Shown in pieces: positions 44,728 to 51,212 of a DNA stretch of 64,000 nucleotides. Both the position numbers and the translations under genes were made by a program. Position 1 is the stretch's first letter. Every line of letters begins with the position of its first letter. Source of the stretch: JALZUV01 sp963837025 (GTDB lineage: Bacteria > Pseudomonadota > Alphaproteobacteria > Rickettsiales > JALZUV01); NCBI GenBank assembly GCA_963837025.1, contig CAWILT010000001.1, forward strand, positions 992,001-1,056,000. The letters run 5' to 3'. The notes under the pieces were generated by a model. That model worked only from the letters and a program-made list of their open reading frames with translations, was not told the DNA's origin and searched no databases.

Positions 44728-44781
44728 AATGAAATTATAGATGGTGAATGATGCCATTTAAACTAAAAACGGAGCGTTGTT

Positions 44782-45162
44782 ATTACCCAAGCACCCTCGA
44801 CTACCTTATCGGTAGAATCGCTAAAAAAACTTATCGAATCGTCGTTAGATGATGATAAGGCCGAAAATATTATCTCAATCGATCTTGCAGGAAAAAGCAG
44901 CTTTGCCGATTATATGATTGTGGCAAGCGGCACCTCATCGCGTCATGTGGTGATGATGGCCAGCAAACTCGCCACCCGTTTGAAGGAAAATGAAATGCCT
45001 TTGCTATCGCTAGAAGGCAAAGAAACTGGCGACTGGGTGTTGGTCGATTGCGGCGATATTGTGGTGCATCTATTCAAACCCGAAATTCGCGAAATTTATC
45101 AGCTCGAAAAAATGTGGAGCGCGCCCATTGAAGCCACCCCACGCGCTGAAGCCAACGCCTAA
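44782..45162 (+). CDS. rsfS: Ribosome silencing factor RsfS, apparently starting at ATT
   Basis: This ribosome silencing factor (about 126 residues) binds L14 and blocks subunit joining in starvation. The conserved domain runs SLKKLIESSLDDDKAENIIS, DLAGKSSFADYMIVASGTSS, HVVMMASK, GKETGDWVLVDCGDIVVHLF and EIYQLEKMWS. The first in-frame ATG (44914) would remove about 44 residues including the first helix and first strands of the domain. Upstream, the frame is closed by TAA at 44764, and no ATG, GTG, TTG or CTG occurs in frame between. The best candidate is ATT at 44782 with GGAG seven bases before it. The coding frame is read directly; ATT initiation is inferred. Confidence 0.85.
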   Translation: MTQAPSTTLSVESLKKLIESSLDDDKAENIISIDLAGKSSFADYMIVASGTSSRHVVMMASKLATRLKENEMPLLSLEGKETGDWVLVDCGDIVVHLFKPEIREIYQLEKMWSAPIEATPRAEANA

Positions 45163-45175
45163 AACTTTCAATTAA

Positions 45176-45217
45176 AATTTAAAAAAAAGGCCGCGCCGTC
45201 AATGAAGACGACACGGC
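45176..45217 (-). terminator. Rho-independent terminator of the 45231-45680 gene
   Basis: On the minus strand an 11-bp stem (GCCGTGTCGTC and GACGGCGCGGC, two G-T wobbles) with a TTCATT loop is followed by C and eight T. It lies 14 bases beyond the stop of the minus-strand gene and just downstream of rsfS. Confidence 0.82.
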
Positions 45218-45230
45218 ACTTTGGTAAAAC

Positions 45231-45680
45231 CTAACGCTTTGGCTTAAAGCAAGGATACGCTGTACGAACACGGTATTTACCACCCTCGTAATGATAGCGT
45301 ATTGCCAGCCAATTTGTTTTCTCGAAGACACCACGCTTGAGATGCATGGATTCACCCGTAGGCTTTGTCATCTTAACGTACAAGACGTACGAATTATCAG
45401 ACGCATCTTCTTTTTTCCCACCACGATGAACTGCCTCAATGAGCAGATTTGTGAGGGTCAGCGCGCTATTTGTGAAAAAACGGCTTTTGTTCGTCCAAGC
45501 ATTGTAAGCATGATTCTCGAGGATATGCTCAACGATGCTTTCGCTGACAACCCAGTTTATATCCGTAACACCATTTTTTAAGATGATGTCGGGATTGTCA
45601 CTGCGTTTTACGATGAACCGAACGTGCTTTTCTTGGCTCGGCCGCTTTGGAGGATTTCTCCTTTTATGTTTCCGTCCCAT
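45231..45680 (-). CDS. Orphan basic protein resembling bacterial EndoU/BECR-fold RNase toxins
   Basis: This 149-residue protein has a very basic N-terminus (MGRKHKRRNPPKRPSQEKH) and no signal peptide. The core pattern, EHILENHAYNAWTNKSRFF (His52, His57, Lys65-Ser66) then a helix, then strands, ending KYRVRTAYPCF, recalls the HILxxH ... KSxF ... TAYP pattern of bacterial EndoU-type domains found in contact-dependent toxins of the RelE/Barnase/colicin fold. I make this match from memory, so homology is tentative. There is no toxin delivery domain and no obvious immunity gene. Its own terminator follows; tandem repeats lie upstream. It stands where rlmH would be expected after rsfS. Confidence 0.6.
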   Translation of the reverse strand: MGRKHKRRNPPKRPSQEKHVRFIVKRSDNPDIILKNGVTDINWVVSESIVEHILENHAYNAWTNKSRFFTNSALTLTNLLIEAVHRGGKKEDASDNSYVLYVKMTKPTGESMHLKRGVFEKTNWLAIRYHYEGGKYRVRTAYPCFKPKR

Positions 45681-45742
45681 AATAGGTGGATTTGAAGGAC
45701 ACGAAATTGCGTGTTTATTCCTAAAAGGAGCACAGCGAAAAT

Positions 45743-45776
45743 AGTGTCCTGATTAAGAAAAAGTATCCTGATGAAG
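45743..45776. repeat. Two tandem 15-bp repeats upstream of the EndoU-like gene
   Basis: AGTGTCCTGATTAAG at 45743-45757 and AGTATCCTGATGAAG at 45762-45776 match at 13 of 15 positions and repeat every 19 bases, about two helical turns. An inverted 7-base core (AGGACAC) is at 45696-45702. They lie 63-96 bases before the start of the minus-strand gene and could be operator sites. Confidence 0.5.
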
Positions 45777-45840
45777 TTACATGAAAAGTGAGATTTATTC
45801 AATGCTGCGAGTGTGACAATTGAATGACAACACCATAAGT

Positions 45841-46308
45841 TTAGCGGGTATGAATGGTTGCTGATGCAGGCTCAGCCTTATCCAGCTTATTTTTCCAATT
45901 TTGCGTTGGTGGTTTTTCGTCGATATTTACATCTTGTTCGATTGGCATTTGGGCGGTTTGTTGCGCCATGTACGGCTTATCTTTTTTGACCGGTTCCTTA
46001 CCTAAAATCTTACCTAACGATTCCAAAGGATGTTTAAATAAGTCACTGGGTTTATCAATACGATCGCCGCGTGCCCAACCTAATATGCCGCCGATAATGG
46101 CACCAACTGCCCCACCGACAGCACCCCATATTGTCATATGGCGCACCCAACGCGACTCCATTCCCAATTTGTTTTTTAATGCGCTATCGTCAGATTCTTG
46201 TTCAACAGATTCATTTCCATCTTTAGTTGAGAAACCATAAGCCGCACCAATTTTTGCACCAATTGCACCGAATAATTTAAATCCTACAGCGGCGAATGCT
46301 AAAGCCAC
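45841..46308 (-). CDS. Glycine-rich membrane protein of unknown function
   Basis: No family recognised. This 155-residue protein has two hydrophobic glycine-zipper-like segments (ALAFAAVGFKLFGAIGAKIG at the N-terminus and IWGAVGGAVGAIIGGILGWARG around 80-101), separated by an acidic loop, and an acidic/Lys/Gln-rich cytoplasmic or periplasmic tail. The frame starts with GTG at 46308, nine bases after the stop of a 50-residue ORF, without a visible ribosome-binding site, which suggests coupling. Glycine-zipper proteins often oligomerise in membranes; the role here is unknown. Confidence 0.7.
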   Translation of the reverse strand: MALAFAAVGFKLFGAIGAKIGAAYGFSTKDGNESVEQESDDSALKNKLGMESRWVRHMTIWGAVGGAVGAIIGGILGWARGDRIDKPSDLFKHPLESLGKILGKEPVKKDKPYMAQQTAQMPIEQDVNIDEKPPTQNWKNKLDKAEPASATIHTR

Positions 46309-46317
46309 TGCTGTTTT

Positions 46318-46470
46318 TTAGCCTTCTTTATCTTTGAGTGCTTCTTCTTCCTTATCACGGCCAGACATTTTTTTGAGGCTAAGATCAATGCTTTCTAAAT
46401 GCGCGTCAATTTTCTCAACGCTTTGTTCAAGCGCGATGTTTTTTGTATCTTGTGCTGGCGTAGTTTCCAT
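46318..46470 (-). CDS. Small charged coiled-coil-like protein (50 residues)
   Basis: An ATG at 46470 opens a 50-residue frame beginning METTPAQDTKNIALEQSVEK and ending KEEEALKDKEG. Leu/Ile residues recur with heptad-like spacing (IALEQSVEKIDAHLESIDLSL), suggesting a short coiled coil. It is directly upstream of the glycine-zipper gene (nine-base gap, GTG start without ribosome-binding site), so translation coupling supports that it is real. Divergent from the ThiF/MoeB-like gene by 23 bases. Too short to assign to a family. Confidence 0.55.
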   Translation of the reverse strand: METTPAQDTKNIALEQSVEKIDAHLESIDLSLKKMSGRDKEEEALKDKEG

Positions 46471-46493
46471 TGTGTGCTTACAGTATAACAGTA

Positions 46494-47234
46494 ATGTTAC
46501 ATCATGATGACGAACAGCGATTTTCGCGCCATTATTCGCTCGAATCTTTTGGGGCGGATGGCGTAGCTAAACTGGCTGCGGCAAAAGTGTTGTTGGTTGG
46601 TTTAGGCGGCTTGGGCTGCCCCGCTGCCCTATATCTGACTGCATCGGGCGTAGGCACGCTTGGTTTAGTAGATGATGACCGCGTAACACTTTCCAACCTT
46701 AATCGCCAAATTTTATATGAAACGGCGGATATTGGGCGACCAAAATTACAAGCCGCACGCGATAGCTTGCTCGACTTAAATCCCGATGTGCAAATTCACG
46801 TGCATGAAACCAAACTCAGCTCCCAAAACGCGGCGGATCTGATGGCGGATTATGATATCATCATGGATGGATCGGACAATATCGCTACTCGCTATGCGGT
46901 GAATCAGGCCGCATGGAGCGCGAAAAAGCCGCTTATTTCAGCCGCCATACATGGTTGGCAGGGGCAGCTATACCGCTTTGATGCTACAGAAAAAAGTGCG
47001 TGCTATGCATGCCTTTACCCTACTCCTCCCTTTCAAGATGAGATGCCCACTTGTGCCGAATCGGGCGTGTTTTCGCCCTTAGCGGGCATGATGGGGTGTT
47101 GGCAAGCCGCCGAAATCATCAAATCCATTTTGGGGTTGGGCAGTGATAATCAACTGATTCGCGTTAATTTGCGCACAAATCAAACCGATTTAGCGCAAAT
47201 CCAAAAAGATAGCGCATGTAAGGTCTGTTCGTAA
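46494..47234 (+). CDS. HesA/MoeB/ThiF family E1-like adenylyltransferase
   Basis: This 246-residue enzyme adenylates the C-terminal glycine of a ubiquitin-like sulfur carrier (MoaD or ThiS). Motifs: RFSRHYSLESFG, the nucleotide-binding LLVGLGGLGCPAALYL, DDDRVTLSNLNRQ, IMDGSDNIATRYAVN and zinc cysteines in CYACLYP and the C-terminal CKVCS. There is no rhodanese domain. The carrier partner is not adjacent, so MoeB versus ThiF cannot be decided. The ATG at 46494 is used because upstream starts are TTG. It precedes tolB by 56 bases. Confidence 0.88.
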   Translation: MLHHDDEQRFSRHYSLESFGADGVAKLAAAKVLLVGLGGLGCPAALYLTASGVGTLGLVDDDRVTLSNLNRQILYETADIGRPKLQAARDSLLDLNPDVQIHVHETKLSSQNAADLMADYDIIMDGSDNIATRYAVNQAAWSAKKPLISAAIHGWQGQLYRFDATEKSACYACLYPTPPFQDEMPTCAESGVFSPLAGMMGCWQAAEIIKSILGLGSDNQLIRVNLRTNQTDLAQIQKDSACKVCS

Positions 47235-47290
47235 TTGATTTTTTCTTTTGCACCGCTTACATGTGGAGGCTCAAAAATAAGGAATATATT

Positions 47291-48592
47291 ATGCGTCTTT
47301 TTGCTTTATTCATGGTTATGGCCAGCGCCTTTGCTTTTTCCGCACAAGCGCAACTTAAAATTGATATTAATCGAGGCCATTCCAGCCCGCTACCCATCGC
47401 GATAACCAATCCTACTGGCGCGAGCGGCGAAGCACAGCGCATTGGCGACGAGATTATGAGTGTAGTAGCCGCCGATTTAGATCGTTCAGGTTTGTTCCGC
47501 CCAATTCCGCAAAATGCATTTATTCAACAAATCACCTCTGGCAATGCGGTTCCACGTTTTGCCGATTGGCGTCAAATTAACGCGCAAGCATTGGTAACCG
47601 CCACGATTGAACCCAAAGGCGGCGATAATTTCCGCCTTGCCTTCCGTTTGTGGGATGCTTACGGCGAAAAGCAAGTGGCAGGTAAAGAATTTAACACATT
47701 CCGCAGCAACTGGCGCCGCGTGGCGCATTTAATGGCCGATGAAATTTATAAACGCTTAACCGGTGAAGATGGTTATTTTGATAGTCGCATCGTTTATGTG
47801 GCCGAATCTGGCCCGGAAACCAAGCGTATTAAAAAGCTGGCCATTATGGATCAAGATAGCGCGAACCATAAAATTCTCACCAATGGCAATAGCTTAGTAC
47901 TCACTCCACGTTTTTCTCCTGATAGCCAAGATATTCTGTATATGTCGTACGCATCGCGCACACCGCGTGTTCATTTGCGCGATTTGCAAACTGGCCGCGA
48001 GGAAAGCCTCGGCAATTTTGATGGAATGAGCTTTGCGCCGCGCTATGCCGATGATGGCGGCCGTATGGTGATGTCCATTGCCCGTAACGGTACCACTAAC
48101 TTATATGAAATGAATCTACGTTCGCGCCAAATGCGCAAACTCACCGACACCCGCGCGATTGACACCTCGCCAAGTTATTCGCCTGATGGCAATAATATTG
48201 TGTTTGAATCTGATCGCGGCGGCTCACAGCAACTCTATATTATGGGTAGCAATGGTAGCGGCGTTAAACGCATCTCTTACGGCGATGGGCGCTATGCATC
48301 CCCCGTGTGGTCGCCTCGCGGTGACTGGATTGCCTTTACGAAAATGAAAGGCGGACAGTTCTATATTGGCGTAATGCGCAAAGATGGCACGGGCGAACGT
48401 ATGCTTGATCAAGCCTTTTTAGTTGAAGGGCCAACATGGTCGCCTAATGGTCGTGTGGTTATTTATACGCGCCAAGATCAGCGTGGAGGCCCAAGTTTGT
48501 ATAGTATTGATATTACTGGAGCAAATAAGCGTAAGGTGCCATCACCCATGGATGCATCCGATCCTGCATGGTCTCCATTACTGCCAATATAA
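47291..48592 (+). CDS. tolB: Tol-Pal system periplasmic beta-propeller protein TolB
   Basis: This 433-residue periplasmic protein has a signal peptide (MRLFALFMVMASAFAFSAQA), an N-terminal alpha/beta domain (about 24-160, DINRGHSSPLPIAI, FADWRQINAQALV) and a C-terminal six-bladed propeller of WD40-like repeats (LTPRFSPDSQDILYMSYAS, TSPSYSPDGNNIVFESDRGG, ASPVWSPRGDWIAFTKMKGG). It binds Pal and colicins. AAGGA precedes the ATG at 47291. tolQ, tolR and tolA are absent upstream, unlike most proteobacteria. Confidence 0.95.
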   Translation: MRLFALFMVMASAFAFSAQAQLKIDINRGHSSPLPIAITNPTGASGEAQRIGDEIMSVVAADLDRSGLFRPIPQNAFIQQITSGNAVPRFADWRQINAQALVTATIEPKGGDNFRLAFRLWDAYGEKQVAGKEFNTFRSNWRRVAHLMADEIYKRLTGEDGYFDSRIVYVAESGPETKRIKKLAIMDQDSANHKILTNGNSLVLTPRFSPDSQDILYMSYASRTPRVHLRDLQTGREESLGNFDGMSFAPRYADDGGRMVMSIARNGTTNLYEMNLRSRQMRKLTDTRAIDTSPSYSPDGNNIVFESDRGGSQQLYIMGSNGSGVKRISYGDGRYASPVWSPRGDWIAFTKMKGGQFYIGVMRKDGTGERMLDQAFLVEGPTWSPNGRVVIYTRQDQRGGPSLYSIDITGANKRKVPSPMDASDPAWSPLLPI

Positions 48593-48688
48593 AAAAATCG
48601 TTTTTTGTGAAAAAACCATTTGATTTTTGGTTTATTATCGCAATGATGCATTACTAATTTTTATACACACTCTTGAAAGGTTTTGAAC

Positions 48689-49195
48689 ATGCGTTCTTTA
48701 AAAATTCTACTCGCTGCAACTGCAGCAATCGCACTTCTAACAGCGTGCGAAACTGTTCCTAACGAAGGCACTACTGGTGCTGATGGCATGGGTAACGGTT
48801 CTGGTTATGGCACTGGTGCCAATGGTTCGGTTACTGCTGGTAGCCAAGCTGATTTGGAAGCCAATGTTGGCGACCGTATCTTCTTCGCAACTGACAGCTC
48901 TGTTGTTGCTGGCGAAGCACAAAGCACTTTGGAGCGTCAAGCTTCATGGTTAAAACAGTATGGCGATGTTGCTGTAACAGTTGAAGGCCATGCAGATGAG
49001 CGCGGCACGCGTGAGTATAACCTTGCCCTTGGCGAGCGTCGTGCTGATGCAGCGAAAAATTATCTAACTGGTTTAGGTATTTCTCCATCACGTATTACAG
49101 TTATCTCTTACGGTAAAGAACGCCCAGCTGTTCTAGGTCATGGTGCTTCATCATGGTCACAAAACCGTCGTGCAGTAACTGTTGTTGCTAACTAG
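48689..49195 (+). CDS. pal: Peptidoglycan-associated lipoprotein Pal
   Basis: This 168-residue outer-membrane lipoprotein has a lipobox LLTAC (Cys20), a Gly/Ser/Thr-rich linker and an OmpA-like peptidoglycan-binding domain (about 58-168) with IFFATDSSVV, VEGHADERGTREYNLALGERRA and ISYGKERPAV. It links the outer membrane to DAP in the wall and interacts with TolB. The ATG at 48689 follows AAAGG. Two hairpins lie after it and before cpoB. Confidence 0.96.
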   Translation: MRSLKILLAATAAIALLTACETVPNEGTTGADGMGNGSGYGTGANGSVTAGSQADLEANVGDRIFFATDSSVVAGEAQSTLERQASWLKQYGDVAVTVEGHADERGTREYNLALGERRADAAKNYLTGLGISPSRITVISYGKERPAVLGHGASSWSQNRRAVTVVAN

Positions 49196-49208
49196 TCAAT
49201 AGTTGACT
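49194..49208 (+). other. Small hairpin over the pal stop codon
   Basis: AGTCAA, loop TAG, TTGACT forms a perfect 6-bp stem beginning inside the pal TAG stop. It precedes a longer terminator hairpin by 8 bases, so the two together may fold as a tandem structure that protects the pal 3' end. Confidence 0.5.
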
Positions 49209-49216
49209 TAAAACCT

Positions 49217-49257
49217 AAACTCCGTGTAAGACATAGCGTCTTACACGGAGTTTTTTT
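49217..49257 (+). terminator. Strong Rho-independent terminator abutting the cpoB start
   Basis: AAACTCCGTGTAAGAC (49217-49232) pairs perfectly with GTCTTACACGGAGTTT (49238-49253) around the loop ATAGC, and the T tract runs to 49257. The cpoB ATG begins at 49258, so the terminator occupies the whole ribosome-binding-site region of cpoB. It should end most tolB-pal transcripts. Confidence 0.9.
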
Positions 49258-50124
49258 ATGATACATCGCACCATTTTATTTTTTGCTCTTAGCTTTTTAT
49301 CTACCGCAGTTGTAGCACAGCAATCGGGTAGTGCTTATGGTAGCAATACCAGCCAAATGGGCTCAGAAGTTTTACGGCTTGAAGAAAGCTTGCGCACCAT
49401 GCAAGGCGAAAATGAGCGGTTAATGTATCAAATCGAACAATTGAAGGAATCGCAAAAACGCTTTCAGGAAGATATGGAATTTCGCCTTAATAATCCTCAA
49501 GGTGCGATTACCGCGGTTCCATCGGCAGATCCTTTAAATACATCATCAACGGCTCAACCTCTTAGCGAGCCAAATCAGCCCTATGATGGCACCTCCTCAT
49601 TACCTGAACCTACAATAACGGTTGAATCGCCTGCTGATTTACAAGCGGACATTTACAGCCCTTCTGAATATTCATCGCCTGAATCTGGATATGAAGGTTC
49701 TCCCAATACACCATCTCTCACCTTATCGTCGGGCGATTCGGCTGGGCCGCGCGATTTATATAACGAAGCGTTTCGTTTGCTAAATCAAAATAATTACGCC
49801 GGTGCGGAAGCGTCTTTTCGCCAATTCACATCTCTTTATAATACCGACCCCCTCATCGGAAATGCATGGTACTGGTTAGGCGAAACATTTTATGTTCGCC
49901 GTGATTTTGTAAAATCAGCCGATAGTTTTCGACAAGGTTATAAAGCGCTACCCGAAGGCCCTAAAGCAGGCGATAATTTATTAAAATTGGCCATGTCACT
50001 CTCTGCATTAGATAAAGATGGCGAAGCGTGCGTGGTATTGCGTCAAGTGAAGAAAAACTTCTCATCAAACTCCCAAGCGCTAAAAGCCAAGACTGAGCAA
50101 GAAATTGATCGCTTAGGATGTTAA
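49258..50124 (+). CDS. cpoB: Tol-Pal associated coordinator protein CpoB (YbgF)
   Basis: This 288-residue periplasmic protein coordinates peptidoglycan synthesis with outer-membrane constriction. It has a signal peptide (ILFFALSFLSTAVVAQ), an N-terminal coiled coil (about 35-75, LRLEESLRTMQGENERLMYQ), a Pro/Ser-rich linker and C-terminal TPR repeats (about 165-285, DLYNEAFRLLNQNNYAGAEA, AWYWLGETFYVRRDF). No Shine-Dalgarno is possible: the terminator T tract runs into the ATG. tilS follows immediately. Confidence 0.92.
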   Translation: MIHRTILFFALSFLSTAVVAQQSGSAYGSNTSQMGSEVLRLEESLRTMQGENERLMYQIEQLKESQKRFQEDMEFRLNNPQGAITAVPSADPLNTSSTAQPLSEPNQPYDGTSSLPEPTITVESPADLQADIYSPSEYSSPESGYEGSPNTPSLTLSSGDSAGPRDLYNEAFRLLNQNNYAGAEASFRQFTSLYNTDPLIGNAWYWLGETFYVRRDFVKSADSFRQGYKALPEGPKAGDNLLKLAMSLSALDKDGEACVVLRQVKKNFSSNSQALKAKTEQEIDRLGC

Positions 50125-51192
50125 GTGCGTCATTTGCAACATTGGGCAACAGCATCCAAATTGCAATCTAGCGAAGACATTTTTCTTAAAACGTTTAAAA
50201 TTTTAAGGGCGCATTGCAATATTGCCCCTTTAACACCCATTACGGTGGCACTTTCTGGCGGCTCAGATAGCCTCGCACTCATACATTTATGCAAACGGAC
50301 ACTCCCTAACACTCCCCTTATTGCCCTAACGGTAGACCACAAATTACGAGCCGAATCCGCTAGTGAGGCGGCACGCGTAGCGCAATGGATGCAACAATTA
50401 GGGGTTGAGCACCATGTATTGAACTGGCATCACGCTGAGTTAGATTCTAATCTTCAGGCCAAAGCGCGTAACGCACGCTACCAGTTGCTTGATGCATGGT
50501 GTAACGCGCATGATTGCGCCACTATCTTAACAGGTCACACGCAAGATGATCAGGCCGAAACCATCGCATTAATGCACCAACGAGGAGCCAGTGCCATAGG
50601 TTTGTCGGGCATGTCGGCTATTCGCAAGTTAAATCATGCTTATCTTATCAGACCCCTTTTAAATCAAAGCCGTAATCATTTACAAATATGGCTCAAACAG
50701 CAGCAGCTTGATTGGATAACCGATCCGTCAAATCAAAATACTGCTTATGCCCGCATACGCTTGCGCAATCAGTTAGCCGAAAATCCTGAACAAAAAACAA
50801 AATGGCTAAGGCTTGGGCAAGAAATGTCGATCATTAGACAAAATATTGAAACAGCACACCGCGATTTTTGTCAGCATAATGTTGCCATACATGGCAGCGC
50901 CTTACAGGTTAATACAGGTGAATGGATAGTATATGCACGCGATACACCTGAATATGCCGCTTATAGTTTAGGCCAAATATTGCGCCATGTAAGCGGCCGC
51001 GACTACGCCCCCCGCTATCAAAAATTGCGAAATGCGCTAGCAATAATTCAACAGCAAAAACAATCGCGCTTAACCTTAGCGCGCTGTTTTATTGACGTAA
51101 CACCCCACAACATTTGCTTTTCAAGTGATACCGATAATGGTGCTTTTGGCACGAAACCTCTTGTTACTCATCCTTTTACACCTATATACTAA
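50125..51192 (+). CDS. tilS: tRNA(Ile)-lysidine synthetase TilS
   Basis: This 355-residue enzyme lysidinylates C34 of tRNA-Ile(CAU) so that it reads AUA. The ATP-pyrophosphatase P-loop is VALSGGSDSLALIHL (43-49), followed by VDHKLRAESASEAARVAQW, GHTQDDQAETIALM and SGMSAIRKL. The GTG start lies directly after the cpoB stop. It is shorter than the E. coli protein, ending soon after the specificity region. Confidence 0.94.
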   Translation: MRHLQHWATASKLQSSEDIFLKTFKILRAHCNIAPLTPITVALSGGSDSLALIHLCKRTLPNTPLIALTVDHKLRAESASEAARVAQWMQQLGVEHHVLNWHHAELDSNLQAKARNARYQLLDAWCNAHDCATILTGHTQDDQAETIALMHQRGASAIGLSGMSAIRKLNHAYLIRPLLNQSRNHLQIWLKQQQLDWITDPSNQNTAYARIRLRNQLAENPEQKTKWLRLGQEMSIIRQNIETAHRDFCQHNVAIHGSALQVNTGEWIVYARDTPEYAAYSLGQILRHVSGRDYAPRYQKLRNALAIIQQQKQSRLTLARCFIDVTPHNICFSSDTDNGAFGTKPLVTHPFTPIY

Positions 51193-51212
51193 CGGCATAA
51201 ATAAAGGATATC

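Noticed and set aside
44741..44761. Seven-codon mini-ORF before rsfS (ATG GTG ...TAA)
   Set aside because: Very short and without a clear ribosome-binding site; could be a leader peptide but nothing supports it.
44914..45162. Short rsfS starting at ATG 44914
   Set aside because: It would drop the first conserved helix and strands of the RsfS domain, which are clearly encoded in frame upstream.
45535..45744. Plus-strand 69-residue ORF over the EndoU-like gene and its upstream region
   Set aside because: It overlaps the minus-strand gene antisense, has no ribosome-binding site and no domain, so I did not call it as an immunity protein.
45793..45820. TTCAAT...ATTGAA inverted repeat near 45800
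   Set aside because: Six-base arms with a 15-base loop are expected by chance in AT-rich DNA.
48593..48640. A-T rich hairpin after tolB
   Set aside because: Only a five-base stem (AACCA/TGGTT) without a convincing T tract; not called as a terminator.
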